Program-made: the position numbers and the translations under genes
Assembly: GCA_017544935.1 (NCBI GenBank)
Contig: JAFYDF010000001.1
Span: 1-46,071 of the forward strand
Source of the DNA: Clostridia bacterium
Lineage (GTDB): Bacteria > Bacillota > Clostridia > Christensenellales > Aristaeellaceae
Direction: 5' to 3'
Length of the DNA: 46,071 nucleotides
Shown here: one piece after another, positions 18,252 to 27,246 of the stretch
Position numbering within the stretch: position 1 is the stretch's first letter
Layout of the letters: each line of letters starts with the position of its first letter
Notes under the pieces: model-generated
Told to the model about the DNA's origin: nothing
What the model saw: the letters and a program-made list of their open reading frames with translations, nothing else
The model's database searches: none

Positions 18252-18783
18252 AGGTCAGGCATCGGCCTATCCGATATACATAATTGGCTTTTCTGGGCTT
18301 AGCCGGTGCATCAGGAGCAGCGGCATATCCCAGTATCAGGTTCCCAATTCCCTCATAATCACCTTCAATTCCCAATCCTTTCAGGATTGCTTTCCCTTCC
18401 TCACTGCTGAACATCTCTTTTGCGCGATGAATCCAGCAGCTGGCTACACCCAGGTCAGCAGCAGCATTCATCAAGTTTCCCATGACCAGACTTCCGTCAT
18501 ACAGATAGGTTGGGACACTACGGTCAGCCAGAACAACAAGTAGTTCAGGAGCGCCATAAAAAGGGTCTCCATCCCTGCCCATTACGGCCGCGTTCATGAC
18601 AGACAGCCTATCGCGCATTTCACGGTCGGTAACCGCAATGATGATGGGTGACTGCCTGCCCATACCTGTTGCAGCATATGTCCCAGCCTCGATAATTGCA
18701 TTCAGCTTTTCTTCTTCTATCAATCCGGGCAGATATGCACGGCAGCTGCGACGTGATTTTAAAACCGTCAATGTTTCCGCCAC
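18250..18783 (-). CDS. Nitroreductase-family FMN oxidoreductase
   Basis: 177 residues from GTG 18783 after AAAAGGAGG. It has the N-terminal FMN-phosphate motif LKSRRSCRAY, YAATGMGRQSP, the central DGSLVMGNLMNAAADLGVASCWI, and a C-terminal IGNLILGYAA segment. These NAD(P)H-dependent, dimeric cytosolic flavoproteins reduce nitro-compounds, quinones or flavins; the physiological substrate is unknown. No ferredoxin domain is fused. It is monocistronic and convergent with the histidine kinase. Confidence 0.93.
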   Translation of the reverse strand: MAETLTVLKSRRSCRAYLPGLIEEEKLNAIIEAGTYAATGMGRQSPIIIAVTDREMRDRLSVMNAAVMGRDGDPFYGAPELLVVLADRSVPTYLYDGSLVMGNLMNAAADLGVASCWIHRAKEMFSSEEGKAILKGLGIEGDYEGIGNLILGYAAAPDAPAKPRKANYVYRIGRCLT

Positions 18784-18885
18784 TCGGTTTCCCTCCTTTT
18801 TAGCATGTCAGTAGATGTGCAAATACATCTTTTGTATAATCATACCACGTTTGGCAAGCCTGGAAAAGCAGCGGCTGTATATATA

Positions 18886-18914
18886 TTGACTTCTTTCACT
18901 ACCCACGCTATACT
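18886..18914 (+). promoter_or_regulatory. Sigma-A promoter of the MFS transporter
   Basis: TTGACT (18886-18891), 17-bp spacer, TATACT (18909-18914). The predicted leader is ~100 nt long. Confidence 0.75.
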
Positions 18915-18938
18915 GGTCAAAAAAGAAAGGAAGCGCTT

Positions 18939-19133
18939 GTGCTGTGTGTACGCCCACCTGATGTAAAAATAGCATCATATTACTGTCTGCTGTATCCGCA
19001 TCGGAAAGGGTGTTATTTGTATGCACAAACGCAACATCGTTCTGCTCTGTCTGATTACATTCCTGCAGGGTATGGTCTTTTATGCCGCTGTCGCTACCCT
19101 CTACCGTCAGGCAGCCGGACTGAGTATTTTTGA
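18939..19133 (+). CDS. Possible 64-residue upstream ORF overlapping the MFS start
   Basis: GTG 18939 follows AAAGGAAG, a better ribosome site than that of the MFS gene. The frame begins MLCVRPPDVKIASYYCLLYP and runs 113 nt into the MFS gene in another frame. Alternatively TTG 18937 would encode a nine-residue leader peptide. The composition beyond the overlap is not protein-like, so translation may matter more than product. It could control MFS translation. Weakly supported. Confidence 0.25.
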   Translation: MLCVRPPDVKIASYYCLLYPHRKGCYLYAQTQHRSALSDYIPAGYGLLCRCRYPLPSGSRTEYF

Positions 19134-20157
19134 AATCACAGTCATCGAAGGCATCAGTGTAGCGATGGCACTAGCGCTGGAGGTGCCATGGGGCCGGATC
19201 GCAGAGCGGATTGGCTACCGGCACACCATGGTTGTCTGCAATCTGCTCTTTCTGCTTACCAAACTGATCTTCTGGCAGGCAGAAAGCTTTTCCGCGTTTC
19301 TTCTCGAACGTCTGCTTTTGGCGGTGGTCATCAGCGGCCTATCCGGCGTAGATGCAGCAATGCTATTCATGTCTGCGCCGAAAGAACAAGCTCAGCGCAA
19401 TGGCGGTTGGTATCGGGCCGCAGGTGAGGCTGGTGTTCTGTCGGCGGGCTTGCTGTATACTGTATTTCTCAGCGGTCATTACCGTGCTGCAGCATTCTGG
19501 ACTGTGATCACTTATGCTTTGGCTGCGTTACTAACCTTCTTCCTGTCAGAAGTCAAGTCAGAAGAACAGCGTGAGACGCGGCGTTTTCGAGCCCTGGCAA
19601 AAGCACATTTCAGCACCCCCGGCATACTGAAGCTTGCAGTATGCACAGCTCTGTTTTCTGAATCTGTCCACTGCATCACCATATATTTCAGCCAGTTGCA
19701 ATACCTGCGTTGCGGTATGAATGAGCAAATGATAGGCGCTGCTTTTATCATTGTTTCCGCTGCTGGCTTATTCGGTCCACTGTCAGCACATCTGCCCCGG
19801 CGCTCAGGGCTGTGGCTCCTGCTGAGTGCCGTAATATGTGCTGGACTTTTAGCTCTTACGGATATAGCAATACTTTCCGTTGTGCTGATCGTGCTGCTTT
19901 CCGGGCTCTGCGCACTGTTCATGCCGCTGGCAGGTGCACTTGAGAACACCCTTATCACCACCTCTGACCGCGCGACTGCACTCAGCCTTAATGCTATGAT
20001 TGGTGACAGTCTCATTGTCCTGCTTGATCTTGGACTGGGTCGCGCCGCTGACGCTTCTCTTCCGCTTGCGCTAGCCCTTTGTGCTTTATGCTGCCTGTTT
20101 GCAACGGGACTGTTTTCAGGAGTTCCGCTTCAGGAAAGTGCAACTGCTGCAAAATAA
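19021..20157 (+). CDS. Major facilitator superfamily transporter
   Basis: 378 residues with about 11-12 hydrophobic helices. The N-terminal half has QGMVFYAAVATLYRQAAGLS, the helix 2-3 region LEVPWGRIAERIGYRHTMV (the MFS G-x-L-x-D-R-x-G-R-R-like loop), and VISGLSGVDAAMLF. The charged central loop (SEVKSEEQRETRRFRALAKA, ~175-195) separates the two halves. The substrate is not predictable; multidrug or small-molecule export is common for this size class. The ATG follows AAAGGGTG. It has its own promoter and a ~100-nt leader with a competing upstream reading frame. Confidence 0.9.
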   Translation: MHKRNIVLLCLITFLQGMVFYAAVATLYRQAAGLSIFEITVIEGISVAMALALEVPWGRIAERIGYRHTMVVCNLLFLLTKLIFWQAESFSAFLLERLLLAVVISGLSGVDAAMLFMSAPKEQAQRNGGWYRAAGEAGVLSAGLLYTVFLSGHYRAAAFWTVITYALAALLTFFLSEVKSEEQRETRRFRALAKAHFSTPGILKLAVCTALFSESVHCITIYFSQLQYLRCGMNEQMIGAAFIIVSAAGLFGPLSAHLPRRSGLWLLLSAVICAGLLALTDIAILSVVLIVLLSGLCALFMPLAGALENTLITTSDRATALSLNAMIGDSLIVLLDLGLGRAADASLPLALALCALCCLFATGLFSGVPLQESATAAK

Positions 20158-20176
20158 AGAAATCTCTCGAACTTGC

Positions 20177-20217
20177 AAAAAAGTGCTCCCAATCGTCCAT
20201 TTAGTGATTGGGAGCAC
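20177..20217 (-). terminator. Bidirectional-looking terminator, canonical for the leftward membrane-protein gene
   Basis: A perfect 12-bp stem (20183-20194 with 20206-20217, GTGCTCCCAATC / GATTGGGAGCAC). On the minus strand it is followed by six U (AAAAAA at 20177-20182). It may also stop rightward MFS transcripts. Confidence 0.85.
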
Positions 20218-20244
20218 AATGCTTTTATCAAGACTGTTTATCTT

Positions 20245-20727
20245 CTATTTGATCTCTTCCAGAATTCCCTGGAGTGCTGTCAAATGGGTGTACAGCAATT
20301 CGCGGATTTCCAGCACTGAGACCGTATTGGTCTGTAAAATACTGAAATAAGAATCAATATCTTCATAAAGGCCCCGGAGCGCAACATCTGGTACAATGCG
20401 TCCTGTTTCACCGTAAAGCTGTACTGCAACATTGTTTAACTGATCCATAGCATAAATGCCAGAACGGATCCCGGCAAGACTGGAAGCTGTATTAGATTGA
20501 ACCGAACTTGACAGCTTCTGAGCCAGGCTACGTGTATCAGCACAGCAGCTGCGGATTCGAGACACCAACTGCGTGCGGGTCATTGTTTGGAAGGATGCAG
20601 CACGTCCATACATCACGCCAAAGGCGATGCATGCAACGATTACGAGCACCAGTAATACAGCGAGAAGCCGTACGCGTGCCCGCAAATTTCCTGTATTCTG
20701 TCGCATCTGTTGCGAATAATGATACAT
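20245..20727 (-). CDS. Single-pass membrane protein of unknown function
   Basis: 160 residues from ATG 20727, chosen because TAAGGAGGAG sits just upstream; an upstream in-frame start would lie on the promoter. One membrane helix (~21-42, VRLLAVLLVLVIVACIAFGV) follows a short basic cytoplasmic tail. The extracellular ~115 residues are predicted helical, with heptad-like Leu/Ile spacing, and resemble a four-helix-bundle type module, but no family was recognised. It is monocistronic and divergent from the ABC operon, so the two may share regulation. Confidence 0.75.
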   Translation of the reverse strand: MYHYSQQMRQNTGNLRARVRLLAVLLVLVIVACIAFGVMYGRAASFQTMTRTQLVSRIRSCCADTRSLAQKLSSSVQSNTASSLAGIRSGIYAMDQLNNVAVQLYGETGRIVPDVALRGLYEDIDSYFSILQTNTVSVLEIRELLYTHLTALQGILEEIK

Positions 20728-20767
20728 TGTCTCCTCCTTAGGGGTCGTGGAATCGGAACGCGACGTC

Positions 20768-20796
20768 AGTATACCATATTTCATCTTTTCCGTAAA
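20768..20796 (-). promoter_or_regulatory. Promoter of the leftward membrane-protein gene
   Basis: On the minus strand: TTTACG (20796-20791), 17-bp spacer, TGG-extended TATACT (20773-20768). Confidence 0.65.
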
Positions 20797-20855
20797 GGCA
20801 GCACACTTTCAGCATATTCCTTTACAATTTGTTCACCAACGCTCCATATAGTCCG

Positions 20856-20864
20856 TGCTATAAT
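20856..20864 (+). promoter_or_regulatory. Extended -10 promoter of the ABC transporter operon
   Basis: TGCTATAAT (20856-20864) is a perfect TGn-extended -10, 32 nt before the GTG start; the -35 is poor. Confidence 0.65.
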
Positions 20865-20896
20865 ATCATGGAATCTTATCGAAGGAGGAGACACCT

Positions 20897-21823
20897 GTGA
20901 TCACCCTGACAAGCATTACCAAGCGTTATGGCAACACTGTCGCACTCAGCGATGTCAGTTTTACTGCGCGGCAGGGTGAGGTTCTTGGACTGTTGGGTCA
21001 AAACGGGGCAGGAAAGACCACTGCTCTCAACATCATCACAGGCTGTCTGGCCCCATCTGCCGGAAGCGTCACCATCGGGGGGCATGATCTGATTCAAGAA
21101 CCACGCCAGGCGCGGCGTCTGGTCGGCTATTTGCCCGAAGTTCCACCACTATATGATGAAATGACTGTTCGCGCTTACCTACGTTTCGCATGTGAACTGA
21201 AGCTAGTCCTGCCTGCAGATATTCCTGCTCATGTGGAGGAAATCGCTGCACGCACCGGTCTGAAACAAATGCTCGGACGGCGCATCGGTAATCTCAGCAA
21301 AGGCTATCGTCAGCGAGTCGGCCTGGCCCAAGCACTGTGTGGCGACCCCGAGGTCCTGATTCTCGACGAGCCCACAAGCGGACTTGATCCGCGGCAGACA
21401 GCCGAGTTTCGTGAAACACTGCGTGAGCAGGCAAATGGGCGTACGGTACTTTTCAGCTCTCACATTCTCAGTGAAGTCCAGGCGCTTTGTGACCGGGTCA
21501 TCATCCTGCATCATGGACAAATCGTACTGGACAGTAATTTGAAGCAGCTGCAGAGTGGTAGTGCTCTCAGGCTCCGTGCAGATATCCAGGGGGATGCCAA
21601 AGTATTGCTTCCTGCGCTGCGCAGTCTGGCAGGTGTCCGGCGTGTGACACGGCTTCCGGATGAAAGCGGTGTCTTATCTGTACTTCTGGAATGTACGCAA
21701 GGAGAATGTCCCCAGCGTACCCTGTTTACCCTTCTGAGCGGGTTGAATATGCCTTTGCTGCGGCTGCAGCCAGTAGAAAGCTCGCTGGAAGAGGTCTTTC
21801 TCAAAATCACTTCGGAGGGCTGA
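20897..21823 (+). CDS. ABC transporter ATP-binding protein (GldA-like)
   Basis: 308 residues from GTG 20897 after GAAGGAGGAG. Walker A GQNGAGKT (34-41), Q-loop LPEVPPLY, signature NLSKGYRQR (132-140), Walker B VLILDEPT (153-160), D-loop SGLDP and H-loop SSHILSE. A ~90-residue C-terminal extension ends with SSLEEVFLKIT, as in ABC-2 type exporters. It energises the permease encoded next. Four genes follow each other with 5-nt spacing or 4-nt overlaps. The cargo is unknown. Confidence 0.95.
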   Translation: MITLTSITKRYGNTVALSDVSFTARQGEVLGLLGQNGAGKTTALNIITGCLAPSAGSVTIGGHDLIQEPRQARRLVGYLPEVPPLYDEMTVRAYLRFACELKLVLPADIPAHVEEIAARTGLKQMLGRRIGNLSKGYRQRVGLAQALCGDPEVLILDEPTSGLDPRQTAEFRETLREQANGRTVLFSSHILSEVQALCDRVIILHHGQIVLDSNLKQLQSGSALRLRADIQGDAKVLLPALRSLAGVRRVTRLPDESGVLSVLLECTQGECPQRTLFTLLSGLNMPLLRLQPVESSLEEVFLKITSEG

Positions 21824-21828
21824 CCGTA

Positions 21829-22539
21829 ATGCGTGCTGTTTACAAGCGGGAACTGCAGTCCTTTTTCTGCACACCGCACGCCTACGTGTTCACAGGCGTT
21901 TTTCTGCTTTTAGGAAGCGTCTTTTTTGCCGTGGGCAATCTGGCCGCACACAGCAGTGATCTCAATGGCTTCTTGTGGAATGCGGGTTATCTTTGGATGC
22001 TGCTGACGCCAGTACTGACCATGCACGTATATGCCGGTGAACGCCGTGCTCATACTGATCAACTGCTTTTTTCCTCACCTGTTTCGCTATGGGGTGTCGC
22101 TTTAGGCAAATATCTGGCTACCATTACTGTGCTCGGTTTGACAGTGTTTCTGTCGCTAATCTATGCAGGCCTGATTGCTATTTACGGCCGTCTGTATCCA
22201 AGTGAAGCGCTGTGTGGATATTTGGGTTTTTCCCTACAGGGCTCTGCTTTTGTCGCCATTGATCTGTATGTTTCAGCTCGTTCCCGCACGCCTGTAACTG
22301 CTGCCGTATGGGCTTTCGGCATAAACCTGCTTCTGTGGCTGGTTGATGTGCTCAGTAGCGCTGTTAGTTCTGAAATACTGCAACGCATACTCGAGTTTAT
22401 CAGTCCGTATCAACGGTGTGCACCGTTCCGATCCGGTCAGCTGAGTGCTGCAAATGCTCTATATTTCATTGGTGTTTCCGCATTGATGCTGTTTCTGACT
22501 GTACGCATGCTTGATTCGCGTCGCTGGAGGGAAGCATGA
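21829..22539 (+). CDS. ABC-2 type permease (GldF-like)
   Basis: 236 residues from ATG 21829, preceded by GGAGGG inside the end of the ATPase gene. Six hydrophobic helices; it starts VYKRELQSFFCTPHAYVF, the usual gliding-motility-type opening, and has MHVYAGERRAHTDQLLFSSPVSLWGVALGKY (residues ~65-95), matching the conserved ERR/KxGTxELLLTSPV region of the family. It ends FLTVRMLDSRRWR. It overlaps the next gene by 4 bp. It should form the membrane channel with the ATPase. Confidence 0.9.
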   Translation: MRAVYKRELQSFFCTPHAYVFTGVFLLLGSVFFAVGNLAAHSSDLNGFLWNAGYLWMLLTPVLTMHVYAGERRAHTDQLLFSSPVSLWGVALGKYLATITVLGLTVFLSLIYAGLIAIYGRLYPSEALCGYLGFSLQGSAFVAIDLYVSARSRTPVTAAVWAFGINLLLWLVDVLSSAVSSEILQRILEFISPYQRCAPFRSGQLSAANALYFIGVSALMLFLTVRMLDSRRWREA

Positions 22540-23975
22540 AAAAGCTAAACCATATGCGGCGCAGTGCCGCAAGCCTGCTTCTGTGCCTGCTGGCAGTTGT
22601 TATATACATCGCCGCAGTCGGTGCAGCAGACATGTTGGAAAGCCGTTATGCCCTGCGTGCTGATCTGAGTTTCAACAGCGTGACCACACAAAGCGAAGCC
22701 ACACGCAATGTGCTTTCACGGCTCAACCGTGATGTACATGCTTATGCGGTATTTTCAGAAGGCAACGAACTCACCGACCTGAGTGCATTGCTGGATCGCT
22801 ATCAGGCCTCTTCAACGCATTTCAGCTGGTCACGCGAAAGCCTTTCGCGTAATCCTCTGCTTCTGCAGTGGGTATCAGACGATTTGGGCGACTCTGCTGT
22901 CACAACCGACTGCCTGGTTATTCGATGCGAGGAGACCAGCAGGACACGGGTACTGACCTGGGCTGATTATGTTGCCTTTGGTTATAATCCCGAAAGTGGA
23001 CAATATGAGTTCACAGGCTTGACTTACGAGAAAAGTCTGACCAGCGCTATCTTAGCAGTAACATCAGATGAACTGCCACAAGTACAGTTGTTATCCGGCC
23101 ATGGTGAACTAACACGCGAAGAGACCGCCACTTTGGAAAGCCATCTCGCCAATGCTAATTATGAATGCACGCGCATAGATTTGCGCCATGGTGATGCACT
23201 GGATGAAAAAGCACCTTTGCTGATTCTCTCTCCTACATCAGACATAAGCGATACCGAACTGGACCAGATGCTCATGTTCGTGCAGAAAGGCGGAAGTCTA
23301 TTCGTAACAGTAGATCTGACTGATCCGGATCAATTGCCTAATCTGTATGCATTATATCGCCTGTATGGTGTTGAGCCGCTTCCAGGTGCAATCGTTGCAG
23401 ACTCGAATGACCGTTCTTCTTATTATTCCAACCCGGTTGAACTTACTCCGATCATGCATAATACAGACGCTACGCAGCCATTGATTGCAGCAGAGGCCAA
23501 TTTTATCATTCTTGCACCTGCCCGTGCACTTTCACTGATAGACAATGGCAGCGTAAGCCTCCTCCGTCAGATAGTTCTCGAAAGTGGTGAAGGTGCCTAT
23601 CGCCGCGTACCTGAAAAAGACAGTGTCGATTTGAATCAGCAGCCAGATGATCAAACCGGACCTTTTGTGCTGGCTGTTCTTTGTGACCGTGGTTTTGATG
23701 ATGGGACTCGTTCACGTGCGTTCTTTATTGGTAATTCATCTGCTTTCACAAGCGAACAGGTATACAGTCTGTCCTACAGCAATGAGCTGTTGCTGCAAGT
23801 AATGCAGGTATTGCGGGGCAGTGACAATCTGGATCTGTCTATACTACCGCGTGACGCGGTCCGTCCGGCCTTTAACGATAGAGGCAGTTTAATTCCTGTA
23901 CTTCTGCTGACTGTACCGCCACTGCTTGTGGCTGTACTGGCCGTGGCTGTCCTTCAGCCACGCAAATATCTGTGA
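22536..23975 (+). CDS. GldG-like ABC-transporter auxiliary protein
   Basis: 479 residues. An N-terminal membrane helix (~10-32), a large extracytoplasmic domain of the ABC_transp_aux (GldG/IftG-like) type, and a C-terminal helix (~452-472) before basic QPRKYL. Recognisable parts are RADLSFNSVTTQSEATRNVLSRL, LTYEKSLTSAILAVTSDE and VQLLSGHGE, followed by a Rossmann-like segment with LLILSPTSDISDTELDQM. In the family such proteins accompany ABC-2 permeases, and the permease and this protein are sometimes fused. It overlaps both neighbours by 4 bp. Confidence 0.88.
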   Translation: MKKLNHMRRSAASLLLCLLAVVIYIAAVGAADMLESRYALRADLSFNSVTTQSEATRNVLSRLNRDVHAYAVFSEGNELTDLSALLDRYQASSTHFSWSRESLSRNPLLLQWVSDDLGDSAVTTDCLVIRCEETSRTRVLTWADYVAFGYNPESGQYEFTGLTYEKSLTSAILAVTSDELPQVQLLSGHGELTREETATLESHLANANYECTRIDLRHGDALDEKAPLLILSPTSDISDTELDQMLMFVQKGGSLFVTVDLTDPDQLPNLYALYRLYGVEPLPGAIVADSNDRSSYYSNPVELTPIMHNTDATQPLIAAEANFIILAPARALSLIDNGSVSLLRQIVLESGEGAYRRVPEKDSVDLNQQPDDQTGPFVLAVLCDRGFDDGTRSRAFFIGNSSAFTSEQVYSLSYSNELLLQVMQVLRGSDNLDLSILPRDAVRPAFNDRGSLIPVLLLTVPPLLVAVLAVAVLQPRKYL

Positions 23976-25441
23976 GTCCCGTACGCCGCCGCACTATAAG
24001 TGCGGAAAAGAAAAAAAAGCGTATGCTGTGGCTGCTGCTTCCGCTGCTGGCCGTACTGGTTTGCGGCGGCTGGCTATTGCTTCACCGCACTCCAGTATCT
24101 CTGCCCGAGGTTGTGCCTTCGCAAAACGTGACTTTAAGCAATCGTCCATCGGAAGACGTAATATCCATTACTGTCAGCGGTCCGTATGATGAGCCTTATA
24201 CTCTGCAACGTGATACCGAAGGCATCTGGCAGATGAAAGGTATGCCTGACTTCATTTTTCGCCAAACAATGCTGGACGCCATGATCAATAATGCCGCAGT
24301 AATCATTACAGACGATACAATCGGCAGACTTACCGAACACCCGGACTGGCTTGCTGACGATTTCGGGCTTCAGGACGGGTGCCTGCGAGTGGATGCAGGT
24401 TATTCAGACAGCAGTCATCTGGCCTTCCGTCTGGGGGATCCGATACCCGAGGAAACGCCCGGATATTTCTTTATGCTGGAAGGCGACGATCGCATATTCA
24501 CCATTTCTTCCGATGTATTTGAAGCATATGCCAACACACGCATGGCACTCCACACAGTCAGTGAACCCGCTCTGAAAGGCGATCTTATCGACCGCATTGC
24601 ATTTTCAGGACACGATCCATTTGTGCTGGAACGCAGCAGTGATGGCTGGTATCTGACAGAACCTGTTATCTATCCGTTGGCAGGCAGCGCTGTTGATTCG
24701 CTGCTGAGCAAACTGGAAGGCGTACGCTTTGCTCAATATGTTGGACGCGCTGAGGAATGTAATTTGGCTTCTATGGGCCTGGATCCGGCCGAACGCATGC
24801 TGACCCTGGACATTGCCGAAAGCACAGTAACAGGCTATGATGCAGACAGTCAGGTGACGGGCAGAACTCTCCTTCCGGCTTATCAGCTGAACCTCTCCAT
24901 CGGTCATGAAGAAAGTGAGATCGTATTTTACTGTCTCTACCGCGGTGAGGTAAATAAGGCAACTTCTTTCTCTGCAGGATTTCTGCGTACGCAAAGCTGG
25001 AGTAGCTTGTTGCTGGCCGCACCTTTCAACTCAGATATTGGCGAAATCAATAGGTTGACCTGGTCACAGAATGGACAGGCACAGACATACAACCTTTCTT
25101 TTAGCGAGCACGTCCTGCCCAACAATGAACTGGAACGCGATGAAAACGGCAATGTGATCTATAATGTAAATGTCAGTTGCAACGGGCAAGATATAGACAG
25201 TGAAGCTTTTGCCGCCGCCTACGGGCGCCTCTGCGCACTGCGCATGGAAGACCGTCTTCCTTCAGATTATTCGCTGCCTAATGTCGAACCGCTGCTAACA
25301 GTAGAAATCACACGAAATGACAGTAAGGCGCGCACCGTAACGCTATGGCCTCTTGACGCTCTGCACGATGCTGTTGCTGTGAATGGTATAGCCCTCTTCC
25401 GTGTTGAAAAGGGCTGGATGGACAATGTCAATTTGCCCTAA
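23972..25441 (+). CDS. DUF4340 membrane-anchored extracytoplasmic protein
   Basis: 489 residues from GTG 23972, overlapping the previous stop by 4 bp. A basic N-terminus (RRRTISAEKKKKR) and one membrane helix (~18-38) are followed by a long extracytoplasmic beta-rich region. The DUF4340 pattern is visible in two similar halves: ITVSGPYDEPYTLQRDTEGIW with TDDTIGRLTEHPDWLADDFGL, and IAFSGHDPFVLERSSDGWYL with ECNLASMGLDPAERMLTLDI. DUF4340 genes typically close Gld-type ABC operons in Clostridia; its role is unknown, perhaps handling an envelope substrate. Confidence 0.88.
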   Translation: MSPVRRRTISAEKKKKRMLWLLLPLLAVLVCGGWLLLHRTPVSLPEVVPSQNVTLSNRPSEDVISITVSGPYDEPYTLQRDTEGIWQMKGMPDFIFRQTMLDAMINNAAVIITDDTIGRLTEHPDWLADDFGLQDGCLRVDAGYSDSSHLAFRLGDPIPEETPGYFFMLEGDDRIFTISSDVFEAYANTRMALHTVSEPALKGDLIDRIAFSGHDPFVLERSSDGWYLTEPVIYPLAGSAVDSLLSKLEGVRFAQYVGRAEECNLASMGLDPAERMLTLDIAESTVTGYDADSQVTGRTLLPAYQLNLSIGHEESEIVFYCLYRGEVNKATSFSAGFLRTQSWSSLLLAAPFNSDIGEINRLTWSQNGQAQTYNLSFSEHVLPNNELERDENGNVIYNVNVSCNGQDIDSEAFAAAYGRLCALRMEDRLPSDYSLPNVEPLLTVEITRNDSKARTVTLWPLDALHDAVAVNGIALFRVEKGWMDNVNLP

Positions 25442-25467
25442 AAACCGCAAAACAAACATATTCTTTA

Positions 25468-25496
25468 TTGCACGGCATACGGCTTTCCGCTATAAT
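25468..25496 (+). promoter_or_regulatory. Sigma-A promoter of the SH3/NlpC-like gene and mnmG
   Basis: TTGCAC (25468-25473), 17-bp spacer, perfect TATAAT (25491-25496), 29 nt before the ATG. Confidence 0.8.
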
Positions 25497-25525
25497 AATT
25501 AGGAATTTTTGTTTCGGAGGCCCTT

Positions 25526-27244
25526 ATGTTCAGACGTGCCGTGCTGCTTCTGCTGTTCCTGCTGCTGCTTCTGCCTGTTGTTGTACATGCAGAAGAGAAT
25601 GGCAGCGAAGTTATATATGCCTATTTTCGTGACGCACGCTGGTTGCGCTCAGAGCCGGCACCTGGCACGCCTACAGTAGCCAATGTTCCCGAACGTACAA
25701 TGCTGCGTCTGGAACCATTGGATGACAAATATGCTTACACCACTTACAAAGGCGCTCCGGGATACATCTACTACAAAGACTATGTAACCGTGAAATATAC
25801 GGATCCGCACGGCCCCGATGCTGTTACTGTCGAGGGTTTTTTCGGAGCACCTGTATATATGCGCCAATCTCCATTGAAAAACGCTTCGCTGGTTGCTCTT
25901 TTGCCCACTGATGAGCGTTTTCAGATTACCTTTGTCACGGATGAATATGCCTATATTGTCTATGAAGGACAGGAAGGATATGTCTATATCGCGGACTTCG
26001 TGCAGATGGAATATGCTCGTGGCAGCGTGGAACCCTACATCTCATATGTGGATGAAGAAACACCTGCTATGGCAACGCCTTATTATGGAGCCGTCACAGG
26101 AGCTATCTTGACTCCTTATACACCGATCACAGTCGACGGATATGACGGCGACCATGTGACCATCCTCTATGAAGGCCAGCGCTTGTACGCCATGGCAGAG
26201 GATTTGACTCGTCTGAGTGATGATCTTCCGATTGATAACTTTTCTGCCGTCATTGCTGCCAAGGCGGACATATATGGATGTCCTCTCGAACACGCTCCTG
26301 TAGCTGGCTCTTTCGCCAAAGGCAGCACTGTTACGGTATATGGTCTGCACGGTCAGTTTGTACATGTTACCGATGGTACAACCAGCGGTTATATCTTTTT
26401 CAAGCGCTTGAAGGACAGCAAGGAAGTCAGCGCTGCGCGGAAGCTAATGGAACAGGAACAAGAACGCCTTGCTCAGCAACGTTTCCTCAACATTGCGTTT
26501 TCCATGCTGGAAGAAGGCAATCCCATTCTTGAGGCGCACAACGCTATGGGTGGAGACGCAGTGGCTCGCTTCCATTACGGTTGTCCCTATCTGTGGGCAG
26601 GCATGCATGAAAGCAGCCTGTTGCGTGCACGTCATCCTTCTTCCAACAGTAATTATTATTTCACAGACAAGCTATATTTGGGTGGCTTTGATTGCATCGG
26701 ATACGCGCGCTGGGTCCATGCACAGGCTGGCATGAAGAAGCTCCCCGCTATCTCCGATTCCCGTTCGGCTCCGCGCTCCTCGCTGATCAATGTCAGCAAG
26801 CTGCCTTACAATGAATGGCAGAATGCAATGAAGGTTGGCGACTGTGTCAACATGCATCACAAGGGCGGCGGATACCATATAATGATCTATATCGGTACAC
26901 TGCGTGATTTCGGCTTTGACGAAAGCGAGCTTGGCCTGCTTGCTCCGTACGTCGATAATCCCTTGGTTATTCACTGCGGTATGAACAATTTCCATACTGC
27001 ATGGTATACACAATATCTCAAAGAAAGCCGTATGACTTCAGTTACCCCACCTGACGGCGGAGTTACCGTTTCGATTCTGGGTGTGCCATACAAAAACGCC
27101 CCGCATACCGAAACCATGTGGAACAATACCAAGAACAAGAAGACCTTTTATTGGTTTGATTTGAATGGCTATAATCTGACTGTAATCAATCCCACAGACG
27201 AAAGCGTCGGCTGGTTCTGTGTCTACCGCAATACGGAAAAATAA
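25526..27244 (+). CDS. Secreted SH3-like, NlpC/P60-type cell-wall hydrolase
   Basis: 572 residues. A signal peptide (RR then Leu-rich, ending VVHAEE, cleavage ~22) leads to four SH3-like beta repeats (~25-95, 100-165, 180-230, 240-296) with the recurring GYIYYKDYV / GYVYIADFV / GYIFFKRL pattern. A charged linker precedes an NlpC/P60-like domain (~330-510): catalytic Cys390 in GGFDCIGYARW and His451 in GGGYHIMIYIG. The family cleaves peptidoglycan stem peptides. The DCIG motif differs from the usual DCSG. The ATG follows CGGAGG. mnmG starts 2 nt after its stop. Confidence 0.88.
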   Translation: MFRRAVLLLLFLLLLLPVVVHAEENGSEVIYAYFRDARWLRSEPAPGTPTVANVPERTMLRLEPLDDKYAYTTYKGAPGYIYYKDYVTVKYTDPHGPDAVTVEGFFGAPVYMRQSPLKNASLVALLPTDERFQITFVTDEYAYIVYEGQEGYVYIADFVQMEYARGSVEPYISYVDEETPAMATPYYGAVTGAILTPYTPITVDGYDGDHVTILYEGQRLYAMAEDLTRLSDDLPIDNFSAVIAAKADIYGCPLEHAPVAGSFAKGSTVTVYGLHGQFVHVTDGTTSGYIFFKRLKDSKEVSAARKLMEQEQERLAQQRFLNIAFSMLEEGNPILEAHNAMGGDAVARFHYGCPYLWAGMHESSLLRARHPSSNSNYYFTDKLYLGGFDCIGYARWVHAQAGMKKLPAISDSRSAPRSSLINVSKLPYNEWQNAMKVGDCVNMHHKGGGYHIMIYIGTLRDFGFDESELGLLAPYVDNPLVIHCGMNNFHTAWYTQYLKESRMTSVTPPDGGVTVSILGVPYKNAPHTETMWNNTKNKKTFYWFDLNGYNLTVINPTDESVGWFCVYRNTEK

Positions 27245-27246
27245 GC

